This document shows, piece by piece, positions 1-7,949 of a stretch of 64,000 nucleotides of DNA. The position numbers and the translations under genes are program-made. Origin of the DNA: Paraburkholderia solitsugae (GTDB lineage Bacteria; Pseudomonadota; Gammaproteobacteria; Burkholderiales; Burkholderiaceae); the NCBI RefSeq assembly GCF_013177695.1, contig NZ_WOEY01000051.1:59050-123049 (forward strand), written 5' to 3'. Positions within the stretch are counted from its first letter, which is position 1. Each line of letters opens with the position of its first letter. The notes under the pieces were generated by a model, which did no database searches, was not told where the DNA came from, and saw nothing but the letters and a program-made list of their open reading frames with translations.

Positions 1-197
1 GCCTTGCCGATAAAGGCTTGCAGCGTTATTGAGGGAGGATGAAAAGCAAATCAGTCGAATCGCGTTGCTCATTTGCTACAGTAATCGATGCAAAAAAACA
101 ACGCAATAAATCGTAAAAATGATTGTTGTCGCAATAGCAACAGATGATTGTCGATTATGCGAATAATCGATGTCGTCTAAGCCGCTATACTGAAACC

Positions 198-281
198 TCT
201 GCTTTCCGAAGCAGACTTTTTCGTTGACGAAAAAGATCTCCAAACCTTTGTCGGCGCGACTTCCCAGTCGCGCTTTTTTTT
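198..281 (+). ncRNA. candidate small RNA of three consecutive hairpins
   Basis: Seen: three back-to-back stem-loops. The first has 7-bp arms at 198-204/209-215 with loop TCCG, the second 9-bp arms at 216-224/227-235, and the third 8-bp arms at 254-261/266-273 followed by eight T, which is a good Rho-independent terminator on the plus strand. A -10-like TATACT lies at 186-191, seven bases before the first stem; the -35 is poor. No protein reading frame of quality covers the stretch. The linker carries a CTCC motif that could pair with ribosome-binding sites. Inference: a trans-acting sRNA of about 85 nt. The alternative is the 3' end of a longer transcript that enters from the left edge. Confidence 0.45.
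254..281 (+). terminator. Rho-independent terminator (GCGCGACT stem, T8)
   Basis: A perfect 8-bp GC-rich stem with a 4-base loop is followed directly by eight T on the plus strand. It does not suit the minus-strand gene to its right, which has no T-run on its own strand here, so it ends a plus-strand transcript. Confidence 0.7.
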
Positions 282-311
282 GCCTTCCGGTTGCGGATTC
301 GTGGACGTCAG

Positions 312-560
312 TCAGTGCGCGGGCGCAGCACCATCCACTTCGCTCCAGTCGGTCGCCACCGAGACGCTCCAGTCTTCCATCACATAGTGGCGCGCGTCCA
401 TGGGGGACGACAGCAGGTTTTGCCAGTGATCCCCGTGCCACATGGGATCGAACTCGAAGGCCGAAGGTAACGCGGCGACGGGCCCGGATTGAGCGGGAAC
501 GGTCTTTACTTGCGATTGGGCGAGCCAGGTGATGAGGCGGCGAAATTGACTGAACAGCAT
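312..560 (-). CDS. small hypothetical protein, 82 aa
   Basis: I do not recognise the family. A canonical Shine-Dalgarno (AGGAG, about 7 bases upstream) precedes the ATG, which makes this reading frame much more credible than the overlapping antisense frames. The protein starts with a short hydrophobic/aromatic segment (MLFSQFRRLITWLAQ), then a proline/alanine linker, and ends in an acidic Trp/Met/His-rich tail (FEFDPMWHGDHW, MEDWSVSVATDW). It is probably soluble or peripherally membrane-bound. It stands alone between the candidate sRNA and cspA. Function unknown. Confidence 0.55.
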   Translation of the reverse strand: MLFSQFRRLITWLAQSQVKTVPAQSGPVAALPSAFEFDPMWHGDHWQNLLSSPMDARHYVMEDWSVSVATDWSEVDGAAPAH

Positions 561-1004
561 GGTGATCTCCTGACGCGCATGACTTCTCGCTATTGATTTC
601 CATCATGCTGCCATGAGTGCGGTGCAACAACTCGGACAAACACTTACTAAATACATGTCTTGTTACATATTCTCACCGGCATGCTGAAATTTTTCCCGAT
701 TTCGAGCGCATTCGATATTGAATGAGTAATATTGACGTGGAGGATTCTTCGATTTCTGCTGAATATGCTTTCGTGATCTCCAGATTCATCTGGCATTGAT
801 TTATTGCGCTGCGTGCTGAGGGTATATGAAAAATTCGCTTGACGGTGATTCTTCGTTCCCCGTATAACGGCAATGCTGAATTTCAATCGCCAGATCTGGT
901 CGTTCAGGGGCCTTTATAAAATGCTCAATCACAGATGAAGTGATCATGAAATGCAGCTTGAGGGCAATGCCCGAATTTGATAAATCCTCGAGGGAAACTG
1001 GAAT
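561..1004. other. intergenic region upstream of cspA
   Basis: There is no convincing gene on either strand; the short frames present lack ribosome-binding sites. The stretch is AT-richer than its surroundings and should hold the cspA promoter and its long 5' untranslated region, as is usual for cold-shock genes. A TATAAA at 915-920 is the best -10-like element, but no matching -35 is visible. Confidence 0.4.
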
Positions 1005-1208
1005 ATGGAAACTGGTATCGTCAAATGGTTCAACGATGCTAAGGGCTTTGGCTTCATTACATCGGATTCGGGTGGCGAAGACCTGTTCGCGCACTTTTCG
1101 GAGATCCGCACCGAAGGTTTCAAGTCGCTGAAGGAAAGCCAGCGCGTCTCCTTCGAGGTCAAGGCAGGCCCGAAGGGCAAGCAAGCGGCGAACATCCAGC
1201 CGCTTTAA
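1005..1208 (+). CDS. cspA: cold-shock protein, CspA family
   Basis: 67 residues, the normal length for a single cold-shock domain. Both RNA-binding motifs are present: RNP1 as KGFGFIT (about residues 13-19) and RNP2 as LFAHFS (about 28-33), after the usual TGIVKWFN start. The product is a small cytoplasmic beta-barrel that binds single-stranded RNA/DNA and acts as an RNA chaperone at low temperature. GAGGGA lies about 9 bases before the ATG, and a strong terminator follows, so the gene is a single-gene transcript. Which csp paralogue it is cannot be decided from sequence alone, and not all family members are cold-induced. Confidence 0.95.
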   Translation: METGIVKWFNDAKGFGFITSDSGGEDLFAHFSEIRTEGFKSLKESQRVSFEVKAGPKGKQAANIQPL

Positions 1209-1255
1209 GTCGCACTGCGCTGCTCCGCGCGCGTTGCCGGGCAGCCTGATCGCCC

Positions 1256-1287
1256 AAAAGCCTTCGCGAAACGCGAAGGCTTTTTTT
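1256..1287 (+). terminator. cspA terminator
   Basis: A 13-base arm (AAAAGCCTTCGCG), a 3-base loop and its complement ending in seven T lie about 48 bases after the cspA stop codon. It can work in both directions. Confidence 0.9.
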
Positions 1288-1560
1288 ATGGTTATTCATT
1301 ATTATGGCTGTGGCTGAAGCGATTAACTATCTGGTCCGGATTAATTTGGCGAGGGGGATGGGGGTGAAATGGTGCCTTTTGAATTTCAAATCGGCGTCGT
1401 AAAAACATAATAATTCGCAGATTGCGAGCGGGTTGTGGATCAAGCAGGAATGCAGTCTTTGCGCCGCCCGGCGCCGGCGGCAAAGAAACGCTGGCTGGGT
1501 GCGCGGCGGCTAACTGGTGCATACTTGCCGCAAAGCCACGCGTCCAAAATATTCCTTTCC

Positions 1561-2715
1561 ATGTCTGAACAGTTTCTGCCGGAAACGGCCCTAGATGTGC
1601 CGATCGTCTTCGTCGATCTTGAAACCACCGGCGGCTCGACCAGCGAGCATCGCATCACCGAAGTCGGCGTGGTCGAAATAGGACCGGCCGGCGTGTCACG
1701 CTGGAGCAGCCTGGTCGACCCTCAGCAACCGATTCCTTCATTCATTCAGCAGCTCACCGGCATCACGAACGCGATGGTCCGGGGCGCGCCGACGTTCGAG
1801 TCCATCGCGCCAGCCTTGTTTGAGCGCCTGAACGGCAAACTGTTCGTCGCGCACAACGCCAGTTTCGATCGCGGTTTTCTGCGCGGGGAGTTTCGCCGGG
1901 CCGGACTCGCGTTCGATCCGGATGTGCTGTGCACCGTGCGCCTGTCGCGCGCGTTATTTCCGGCGGAAAAGCGCCACGGGCTCGACGCGTTGGTGGAACG
2001 TCATGGCCTCGTGCCGTCCGATCGTCACCGCGCACTCGCCGACGCCGATCTGATCTGGCAGTTCTGGCAACGTCTGCATGGCGGTCTTGTACCGCTGGAC
2101 GTTTTGCAGGCACAGATCGAGCGCGCCACCCGGCGCTACCGGCTGGCCGGCGACATCACCGAAGATCTGCTCGACACTGCGCCGGCCGGATGCGGTGTTT
2201 ATGCGTTCTATGGAGAAGGCGATCTGCCGTTGTATGTGGGGCGAAGCGTACGTGTGCGTCAGCGGCTGCGTTCGCATTTGACGGGTGAGCGGCGTTCGGC
2301 GAAGGATATGCGGCTCGCGCAGCAAGTGCGGCGTGTCGAGTGGCGGGCGACCGGCGGCGAGCTGGGCGCCATGCTCGCGGAGGCGCAGTGGATCGCGACG
2401 CTGCGTCCCGGCCATAACCGGGTGCCGCGCGTCACGAAGAGCGATCCGGTGGATGCACCCTGGCCGTTCGACGGTCCAGTCGTATTTGAGGAGCGCGAAG
2501 AAGCGTCGCACGCGCGCGCTTTTCACGTTGTCGACCGGTGGCGTTACTTCGGGCATGCGCCTTCGCTCGCGCAGGCGGCGGCGCTGCACGCGTCGAGCGT
2601 GGCCGGACCCTTCGAGCTATCGACCTATCGCCTTCTGCAGAGCCATCTTGCGCGCGGCTTGCGTGTGATGCCACTAAGCGTCTCGAGCGGCACGCCAGTG
2701 CCGAGTCTCGCTTAA
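1561..2715 (+). CDS. DnaQ-like 3'-5' exonuclease fused to GIY-YIG nuclease domain
   Basis: 384 residues from the ATG chosen here; the frame is open 42 codons further upstream, but that part is not family-like. Residues about 14-175 are a DEDDh exonuclease: VDLETTG carries the first acidic pair, HNASFDRGFL the second, and HRALADAD the last His/Asp. Residues about 205-290 are a GIY-YIG endonuclease domain (GVYAFYGEGDLPLYVGRS, then R at the helix). This order matches the proteins annotated as exonuclease/Cho-like UvrC N-terminal fusions in betaproteobacteria. A likely role is trimming or nicking DNA during repair, perhaps as a second incision enzyme like Cho. It is monocistronic and convergent with the next gene. 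Confidence 0.85.
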   Translation: MSEQFLPETALDVPIVFVDLETTGGSTSEHRITEVGVVEIGPAGVSRWSSLVDPQQPIPSFIQQLTGITNAMVRGAPTFESIAPALFERLNGKLFVAHNASFDRGFLRGEFRRAGLAFDPDVLCTVRLSRALFPAEKRHGLDALVERHGLVPSDRHRALADADLIWQFWQRLHGGLVPLDVLQAQIERATRRYRLAGDITEDLLDTAPAGCGVYAFYGEGDLPLYVGRSVRVRQRLRSHLTGERRSAKDMRLAQQVRRVEWRATGGELGAMLAEAQWIATLRPGHNRVPRVTKSDPVDAPWPFDGPVVFEEREEASHARAFHVVDRWRYFGHAPSLAQAAALHASSVAGPFELSTYRLLQSHLARGLRVMPLSVSSGTPVPSLA

Positions 2716-2719
2716 CCGA

Positions 2720-3316
2720 TCAGCCCGTTGCACCGACTCCACCCGCTTCGCACACGTGGCCGAGCGCGCGCGTCAACGCGCTCGAACGGGTCGAATCGTA
2801 GCGCGTCAGCGATTTCCAGTTAGCAAGCGATTGCGCCACGCGTGACGGACAATCCTGCGCGGCGCGCAGCGGTTGCACACGCGCGAGTGCGGCCACGAGT
2901 GACTGCGTCAGCCGATCCAGTTGCGGCCGCGTGCTGGTGGCCAGGTCGGGCGCGGGGCCTTCGGGCGGCCGCGTGCTGCGCCAGGTGTCAAACAGAGCGT
3001 TCTGCACGTCCTTGCTGGCGTCGATCTGATCCTGGAAGAAGGCGTGCGCGAACGCCGGATCGACGTTCGCGGCTACGGCGCGCTTCTCGACGTCGGCGAG
3101 CAATGCGTTCTCGCGCGGCGTATCCGTAATCGCCTGATGGTTTGCCCACTTCCAGCGCGCAACGGGCTCCGCGAGGGCGAGGCGCTGCGAAGCCAGTGCG
3201 ATCAGATTGGTAAGCGCGGTGTCGTCGCCGTCAGCAACGGCAGGGGCGGGCGCGAACGCAAGCGCGGTGAACAACGCGAGCGCGCATGACGCTCCAAAGC
3301 GGTACGAGCGATTCAT
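2720..3316 (-). CDS. secreted chorismate mutase (AroQ gamma class)
   Basis: 198 residues starting at the ATG that opens a signal peptide (MNRSYRFGASCALALFTALAFA, cleavage near VADG); the longer open frame upstream is ignored. The mature part is the all-helical periplasmic chorismate mutase fold: L...LASQRLALAEPVARWKW, then DTPRENALLADVEKRA, then FFQDQIDASKDVQ, which supply the Arg, Lys, Glu and Gln that bind chorismate. It converts chorismate to prephenate outside the cytoplasm. The paired C-terminal Cys (CPSR... and VCEAG) probably form a disulfide, as in other secreted members. Why bacteria export this enzyme is not settled. Confidence 0.88.
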   Translation of the reverse strand: MNRSYRFGASCALALFTALAFAPAPAVADGDDTALTNLIALASQRLALAEPVARWKWANHQAITDTPRENALLADVEKRAVAANVDPAFAHAFFQDQIDASKDVQNALFDTWRSTRPPEGPAPDLATSTRPQLDRLTQSLVAALARVQPLRAAQDCPSRVAQSLANWKSLTRYDSTRSSALTRALGHVCEAGGVGATG

Positions 3317-3601
3317 GGAAGGCGAGAGTGGCCGGTTGGCCGGGAGAGAAAAACCAGAAGAATAGACGATGCGCGGGTCAAGCGGGCGCACGGATCGATC
3401 GAAAAACAAACTACCGAGATAGTTAAAATGCCTGTTAGAGACGTGTACTACCCATGCGCTGGGCTATATAAGCCAAGCGCCGCAATCAGCTAAGCGTATC
3501 CCGCGCCGCGACAGCAGCAAAAGATAATCGTAGGGGCGCGTGCGAACCCTCGCCGCGCGCCGGACGCGCGGACGCTGATGCTGCATCGCGCCACTGCACA
3601 A

Positions 3602-3751
3602 TTACTTCGAGTCGCACGACTTGCGTTGTTCGTCGAAAAATGCGCGAACATGCTCAGGCAGTTCGGCACCCAGAAACTCGACGCCAGCGGGTTCCGGATC
3701 CGGGCTAAAAACTTTATCCGGGGTCGGAATCTTCGGTGGTTTGGCATCCAT
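3602..3751 (-). CDS. small hypothetical protein, 49 aa, proline-rich
   Basis: This frame is short but preceded by an excellent ribosome-binding site (AAAGGAG, 7 bases before ATG). It begins MDAKPPKIPTPDKVF, has a PDPEPAG segment, and ends in a short amphipathic helix (LPEHVRAFFDEQRKS). There is no signal peptide or membrane segment. A longer frame on the same strand, starting four bases downstream, is a shadow with unnatural composition. The gene stands alone, with no partner that suggests a role. Family not recognised. Confidence 0.5.
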   Translation of the reverse strand: MDAKPPKIPTPDKVFSPDPEPAGVEFLGAELPEHVRAFFDEQRKSCDSK

Positions 3752-4260
3752 GATCTATCTCCTTTACAAACCGATTATCTGCCTCGGTCCCCGTTTTGCA
3801 CCAGTGTCTGATGCGGCTCACATGTTGTTTGTTGCTTTAACGGTACAGCCCAACATGGGAACGGAATGTTTGAATAGAATTTATCGGTTGACTGCGAACA
3901 ATTGAATTCGCCGCGGTCAATCAAAACCGTTCGATATCCCCTGCGTTCCCTTCCCAGCCTTACCCCGCATACCTTCTGCGGATTATCTCTGTTGCGTCAC
4001 AACACCGCCTGTTCATATGTGTTGATATGAACAAATCACGGCGGTTTTTGTGCACTGCCGCATCGGCAGGATTTTCTTTGCGTTAGACCGAACGTTCGTT
4101 AATTACCGATTGGTTCAGTACGTTCATTCAGCCCCCTAATTGTTGGTAAACGAACGATTGCGCGACTTCGTTGACGAGCGAGAATACTTTTCTGGATATT
4201 TTCCGCAAATAAAATGGCGCCGCCTTCTGGATGAAGCGCGGCGCTTGCGGTGGACGATTT
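3752..4260. other. intergenic region with a large hairpin at 4004-4045
   Basis: No gene is supported here. The notable element is a hairpin: outer arms ACCGCC (4004-4009) and GGCGGT (4040-4045), inner perfect 9-bp arms TGTTCATAT (4010-4018) and ATATGAACA (4025-4033), then a run of T on the plus strand. It may be a terminator or a processed RNA structure. A small palindrome (CGAACGTTCG, near 4090) lies further right. The rest is unremarkable. Confidence 0.4.
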
Positions 4261-5376
4261 TTACGCGTTCGGCGCCGGAATTTTCACGGGTGCCGAGTAG
4301 GCCGCCGGTTTGTCGGCGACTTCGACCTGTCCGTGAATCCGCGCCTGATGACCGTCAGCGAACATGTAGTACGGGAACGGGCGGGCAGGTTCGGAGACAG
4401 CGTCGAGCCGTGCGATCAATTCCGGTGTGAGCGTGAAATCGAGCGAGCCAAGCGATTCCTGCAACTGCTCCGGCCGGGTCGCGCCGACAATGATGCTCGA
4501 CACGCCGCGCTTCTGATGCAACCAGTTAAGCGCGACTTGCGCCATCGGCCGCCCTGCCAGATTCGCAACGGCCTCCAGTTCCGCAACGATGCGAAAGTTA
4601 CGCTCGGTCAGTTTGTCGAATCCCGGCGGCGGCGCGCTCGCCATACCCGCAAGGCGCCCGCCGCCGGAAACCGGGCCCGCCGCTCTGCCTTGCGACGGAC
4701 GGTATTTGCCCGACAGCACGCCCATCCCCAGCGGACTCCAGGGCACGAGCCCCATGCCCAGATTGGTGGCGAGATCAGCGAACTCGTTTTCGGCGTTGCG
4801 CTCGATCATCGAGTACTCGAGCTGCATCGCCGCGACCGGTTCGAAGCCGCGCCAGTCGGCCAGCGTCTGCGCCCGCCCGGCGAACCACGCGGGCGTATCC
4901 GACAGGCCGACGTAGCGGATCTTGCCCGCGCGCACCGCGTCGTCCATTGCGCGCATCACTTCGTCCACCGGCGTGACGCGATCCCACGTGTGCAGGTAGT
5001 ACAGGTCGATGTAGTCGGTGCCTAGGCGCTTGAGCGATCCGTCGAGCGCGCGCAGCAGATTCTTGCGATGGTTGCCACCCGCATTCGGATTGCCGGTCTC
5101 GGCGTTGTAGCCGTACTTGGTGGCGATCACGAGCCGGTCGCGCAGACCGCGCGGCGCGACGAATTTGCCGAGCCATTTTTCGCTGGTGCCTTCGGTGTAC
5201 AGGTCGGCGGTGTCGATGAAGTTGCCGCCGCCATCCACGTACAGGTCGAACAGGCGTTGCGCCGATTGTTCGTCGGCGCCCCAGCCCCATTCGGTGCCGA
5301 AGGTCATCGTGCCGAGTGCGATCGGGCTCACGCGAAGGCCCGAGCGGCCGAGCAGGTTGTAGCGGTCCATCGTCAT
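4261..5376 (-). CDS. aldo/keto reductase
   Basis: 371 residues, a NADPH-dependent (beta/alpha)8 barrel oxidoreductase. It opens with the family pattern LGRSGLRVSPIALGTMTFG. The catalytic set is present: Asp in FIDTADLYTEG, Tyr in the same strand, Lys in IATKYG, and His in YIDLYYLHTWD. NADP-binding features near the C-terminus (VALNWLHQKRGVSSIIVGATRPEQL) are intact. An AAGGAGA ribosome-binding site lies 6 bases before the first ATG; a second ATG two codons on is possible. It diverges from a LysR regulator across about 130 bases, which suggests that regulator controls it. The substrate is unknown. Confidence 0.92.
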   Translation of the reverse strand: MTMDRYNLLGRSGLRVSPIALGTMTFGTEWGWGADEQSAQRLFDLYVDGGGNFIDTADLYTEGTSEKWLGKFVAPRGLRDRLVIATKYGYNAETGNPNAGGNHRKNLLRALDGSLKRLGTDYIDLYYLHTWDRVTPVDEVMRAMDDAVRAGKIRYVGLSDTPAWFAGRAQTLADWRGFEPVAAMQLEYSMIERNAENEFADLATNLGMGLVPWSPLGMGVLSGKYRPSQGRAAGPVSGGGRLAGMASAPPPGFDKLTERNFRIVAELEAVANLAGRPMAQVALNWLHQKRGVSSIIVGATRPEQLQESLGSLDFTLTPELIARLDAVSEPARPFPYYMFADGHQARIHGQVEVADKPAAYSAPVKIPAPNA

Positions 5377-5504
5377 ATCAGTCTCCTTGAGCGGTCAGGT
5401 GGGAAGCGTTGAATCGATGGGGCTATCGTGCGCCGATTTTTTCCTTGGAAAAATGCCGTCAGTCTGCAAGGATTATGAAGTGCGGCTTAATAATGGAGAT
5501 CGCA

Positions 5505-6416
5505 ATGGACCCCGCCCAGTTGCCGGCGCTGATGGCGTTCACGTGCGTGGCGCGCCACGGCAGCTTCACGCACGCGGCGGCTGAAACCGGTGTGACGGCG
5601 TCGGCGCTGTCGCAAAGCATTCGCTCGCTCGAGACTCAGCTGAATGTGCGCCTGTTCAACCGGACCACCCGGCGTGTTGCGCTGACGGAGGCGGGCGCGC
5701 AGTTTCTCGCGCGCGTGCTGCCTGCGTTGGGTGAACTGCAGGCGGCCTTCGAGGCGCTCGATGAGACCCGCGACCAGCCCGCCGGCACGCTGCGCATCAA
5801 TTTGCCTAGGGTCGCGAGCGAGTTGCTGGTGCTGCCGCATCTGGCCGAGTTCACGCGCCGCTATCCGCAGATCCGTCTCGACCTGACGCTCGACGATGGT
5901 TTCGCCGACGTGGTCGGCGAAGGTTTCGACGCGGGCATCCGGCTTGGCGAACGGGTCGCGCAGGACATGGTGGCGGTGCCGTTGGGTGGAGACATCCACA
6001 TTGTCGTTGCCGGCTCGGCGGCCTACTTCGCGCGCTATCCCGCGCCTGCGACGCCAGCCGATCTCGCTGCTCACGATTGCCTGCGTTACCGTTTCTCGAC
6101 AAGCGGCGGCATCTATCGATGGGAGTTCGCGCAGCCTGAGGATCCGTCGCGCGTGTTCGAAGTCGAGACACGCGGGAGTCTCGTCACCAACGATTTGCGC
6201 ACGATGGTGCAGGCCGCGGAGCAGGGCGTGGGTCTCCTGCACGTGATCGACGACTACGTGAACGCGCAACTCGAGGACGGCCGGCTGGTGCGCGTGCTGG
6301 ACGCGTGGTGTCCGAGCTTTCCGGGCTTTTATCTGTACACGGCGAGCCGCGCGCAAATGCCGTTCAAGCTACGCGCGCTGATCGATTTTCTGAGGGAGAA
6401 GCGCGGAGCTCGGTAG
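5505..6416 (+). CDS. LysR-family transcriptional regulator
   Basis: 303 residues. The start chosen (MDPAQLPALMAF) has GGAG six bases upstream; an in-frame ATG four codons earlier is weaker. Residues 1-60 are the winged helix-turn-helix (TAAAETGVTASALSQSIRSL, then LNVRLFNRTTRRVALTEAG), and the rest is a periplasmic-binding-protein-like effector domain. The form (DPAQLPALMAFTCVARHGSF, many Arg in the linker) is that of the TetD/DmlR-like LysR group. It is divergently placed from the aldo/keto reductase gene, the classic arrangement in which a LysR protein controls its neighbour and itself from the shared intergenic region. The effector is unknown. Confidence 0.9.
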   Translation: MDPAQLPALMAFTCVARHGSFTHAAAETGVTASALSQSIRSLETQLNVRLFNRTTRRVALTEAGAQFLARVLPALGELQAAFEALDETRDQPAGTLRINLPRVASELLVLPHLAEFTRRYPQIRLDLTLDDGFADVVGEGFDAGIRLGERVAQDMVAVPLGGDIHIVVAGSAAYFARYPAPATPADLAAHDCLRYRFSTSGGIYRWEFAQPEDPSRVFEVETRGSLVTNDLRTMVQAAEQGVGLLHVIDDYVNAQLEDGRLVRVLDAWCPSFPGFYLYTASRAQMPFKLRALIDFLREKRGAR

Positions 6417-6636
6417 AACTCGCGCGGTGCTTCAGATTCAGGCCGCGCCCCGTTGCTTCAGACAGGTTGCCGTGCAGCGCTTCCTGGTGTGTGCAACTTC
6501 AGCCGGCGTGCCGCTCGCCACGATCCTGCCGCCGCCTATCATTGAAGCAACTATCCGCGGCGCAGAGTGCGGTGGATAACGGACGCGCCGGCACCGGCGC
6601 GGAAGATGGCTGTCTTAGCCCTTCAGAGAGTTCGCC
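6417..6636. other. intergenic, nothing recognised
   Basis: I see no gene, RNA or repeat in this short gap. Confidence 0.3.
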
Positions 6637-6837
6637 ATGGAAAACGCTGTCTACTGGAAAGGACGCCAGGTCGGAATCGAGTCTGCCGGCCGGATACTGT
6701 GGTTTCCGTCTGCGCCGCAGGAAGCGGTACTGGCGTATGGCACGAAGCCGGCTGAGAACGTGATCGTTGAAGATGCGGTGGTCGCTCGCAATCTCGGTAT
6801 GACCACACGATGCGATCGATTGGGTTTTGGCGGATGA
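6637..6837 (+). CDS. small hypothetical protein, 66 aa
   Basis: The frame reads like a real protein for its first two thirds (MENAVYWKGRQVGIESAGRI, then LWFPSAPQEAVLAYGTKPAE), with an AGAGAG sequence 7 bases before the ATG. No motif, signal peptide or membrane segment is seen. It lies just outside the left boundary of the mobile element. I do not recognise the family; its last 15 residues look less constrained, so the 3' end could be altered. Confidence 0.45.
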   Translation: MENAVYWKGRQVGIESAGRILWFPSAPQEAVLAYGTKPAENVIVEDAVVARNLGMTTRCDRLGFGG

Positions 6838-6961
6838 GCTTGAGTCGCTGCTTGTTATGGCCGCGGTTGGTATTGAAGTAGCGGCAGTCGCGGTGACCGA
6901 GGCTAAGGTGAGCCCCCGCGGATTTCAGAAAGCGGAAGCAGGGGAAAGGCAACAACAGAAA

Positions 6962-6996
6962 GCAAAAAGCCCAGTCACGAGGACTGGGCTTTTTGC
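6962..6996. terminator. bidirectional terminator beside the element's left end
   Basis: Perfect 15-bp arms (GCAAAAAGCCCAGTC and complement) surround a 5-base loop, with A-run and T-run on opposite sides. Before integration this stood directly after the tRNA-Thr gene and was probably its terminator; the element now separates them. Confidence 0.8.
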
Positions 6997-7006
6997 TTGA
7001 ATCTTG

Positions 7007-7055
7007 TGGTGCCGGAAAGAGGAATCGAACCCCCGACCTTCGCATTACGAATGCG
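7007..7055. repeat. left attachment site (displaced tRNA-Thr 3' end)
   Basis: It is identical over 49 bases to the 3' end of the intact tRNA-Thr gene at 20641-20689, including the anticodon loop, T-arm and CCA. The match stops sharply on both sides, as expected for the product of integrase-mediated recombination. Confidence 0.93.
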
Positions 7056-7188
7056 TGTCCCACGCAACTTTGCGTTACAAAACAAAGACATACTGAAAAT
7101 TATCTTACTCTGCGTACCTTTGCATAACAACGGCGTTGACGGTCCGTTGACACGGAAAAGGCGCTTTGCAGGAAGGAGGGGCGCGCCC

Positions 7189-7207
7189 TGCGCTGAAGAA
7201 CTACCGC
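7189..7207 (+). repeat. copy 1 of a 19-bp repeat flanking the cargo
   Basis: TGCGCTGAAGAACTACCGC. Further copies with at most one change lie at 11572-11590 and 11729-11747 in the same orientation, and a 17-base inverted copy at 11794-11810 sits inside the end of the phosphatase gene, where it encodes ALNNYR. The first two copies bracket the reverse transcriptase module. Confidence 0.7.
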
Positions 7208-7419
7208 GCGAACGAACTGCTTAGCTCCAGTTGGATTCAACGGTTGATGTTCGTGACTTATGCTGCATCGCGCGAATCACGCGTTCCGTGCGGCCGGTCG
7301 ACCCGCCGCAGCTTATGAGGCGGCTTTTAAGGTACAACGGACGTTTAATTAGTCACTGCGAAATACGGGAGTTCGGCCCATGCTGACGTTCGGAAATAGG
7401 AGGGTGCGTCGGCTGCAGG

Positions 7420-7620
7420 TTGGTTTGCCGCTGTTCGCGAACCGGCGTCGGCGAGCCGTTCGTGGTGTTCCAGCAGCAGACCGTTTTCAACCGCATATCG
7501 GGAGACAGGGTGCTTCCGACTCTCACGATTTCTGAAAATACGATTTCATGGACGTGTAGCGGAGCTCAGACGCGGTACTACACGAACGTCAAAGGAGTGC
7601 TGTTCTACGGCGTTCCGTGA
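7420..7620 (+). pseudogene. possible remnant of a phage-type protein C-terminus
   Basis: The frame after its first ten codons (FVVFQQQTVFNRISGDRVLP, then LTISENTISWTCSGAQTRYY, ending GVLFYGVP) has the Thr/Ser/Gly/aromatic alternation of a beta-rich surface or tail protein. The preceding sequence in that frame does not continue the pattern, and there is no ribosome-binding site. It may be a decayed 3' fragment of an earlier cargo gene. The assignment is weak. Confidence 0.25.
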
Positions 7621-7664
7621 GGTCTGGCGACGAACGGGCGGCGCTTGCCCTTTCGGGGGAACTT

Positions 7665-7684
7665 GACACATCCATTCGTGTGTC
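7665..7684 (-). ncRNA. hairpin with ACACAC arm, candidate part of a DRT3 RNA
   Basis: GACACA (7665-7670) and TGTGTC (7679-7684) form a 6-bp stem around an 8-base loop; the minus strand reads ACACAC at 7683-7678. As I recall, though I have not checked it here, the RNA of a studied DRT3 system supplies an AC-repeat template to Drt3a. The match is short and could be chance. Confidence 0.2.
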
Positions 7685-7949
7685 CCTTAGCTATCGCTGT
7701 CAAGTTGACGTACGCTCGACTACGAGCAGCGATGACGCAGCGTCCAGGTTGCAACGCATCGGCCTACAGCGCCAGGGGTGAGCTCCCTTTGCTGCAGATG
7801 ACGGCAGGAAATACTCCTCCTCCATCACACGTGACTTCAAGAATGTTCCCCATCTGTCCTGTACTTCAGTCGCCGGATATCACCGCAGAAAAGCCAGTGC
7901 TGAAACTGTCAACTTCGACTATGCCAAGCCCCGCTGAATAATACTGCTT

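Larger units (their letters stand above)
7225..7949. other. gene-poor stretch downstream of drt3b
   Basis: About 725 bases without a convincing intact gene. It contains a possible protein remnant (7420-7620, plus strand) and a hairpin with a GTGTGT/ACACAC arm (7665-7684). It is one of two candidate locations for the RNA that goes with DRT3 reverse transcriptases. Confidence 0.4.

Noticed and set aside
2720..3409. Longer 229-residue form of chorismate mutase
   Set aside because: The extra 31 residues do not resemble a protein start, and the signal peptide begins at the internal ATG at 3316.
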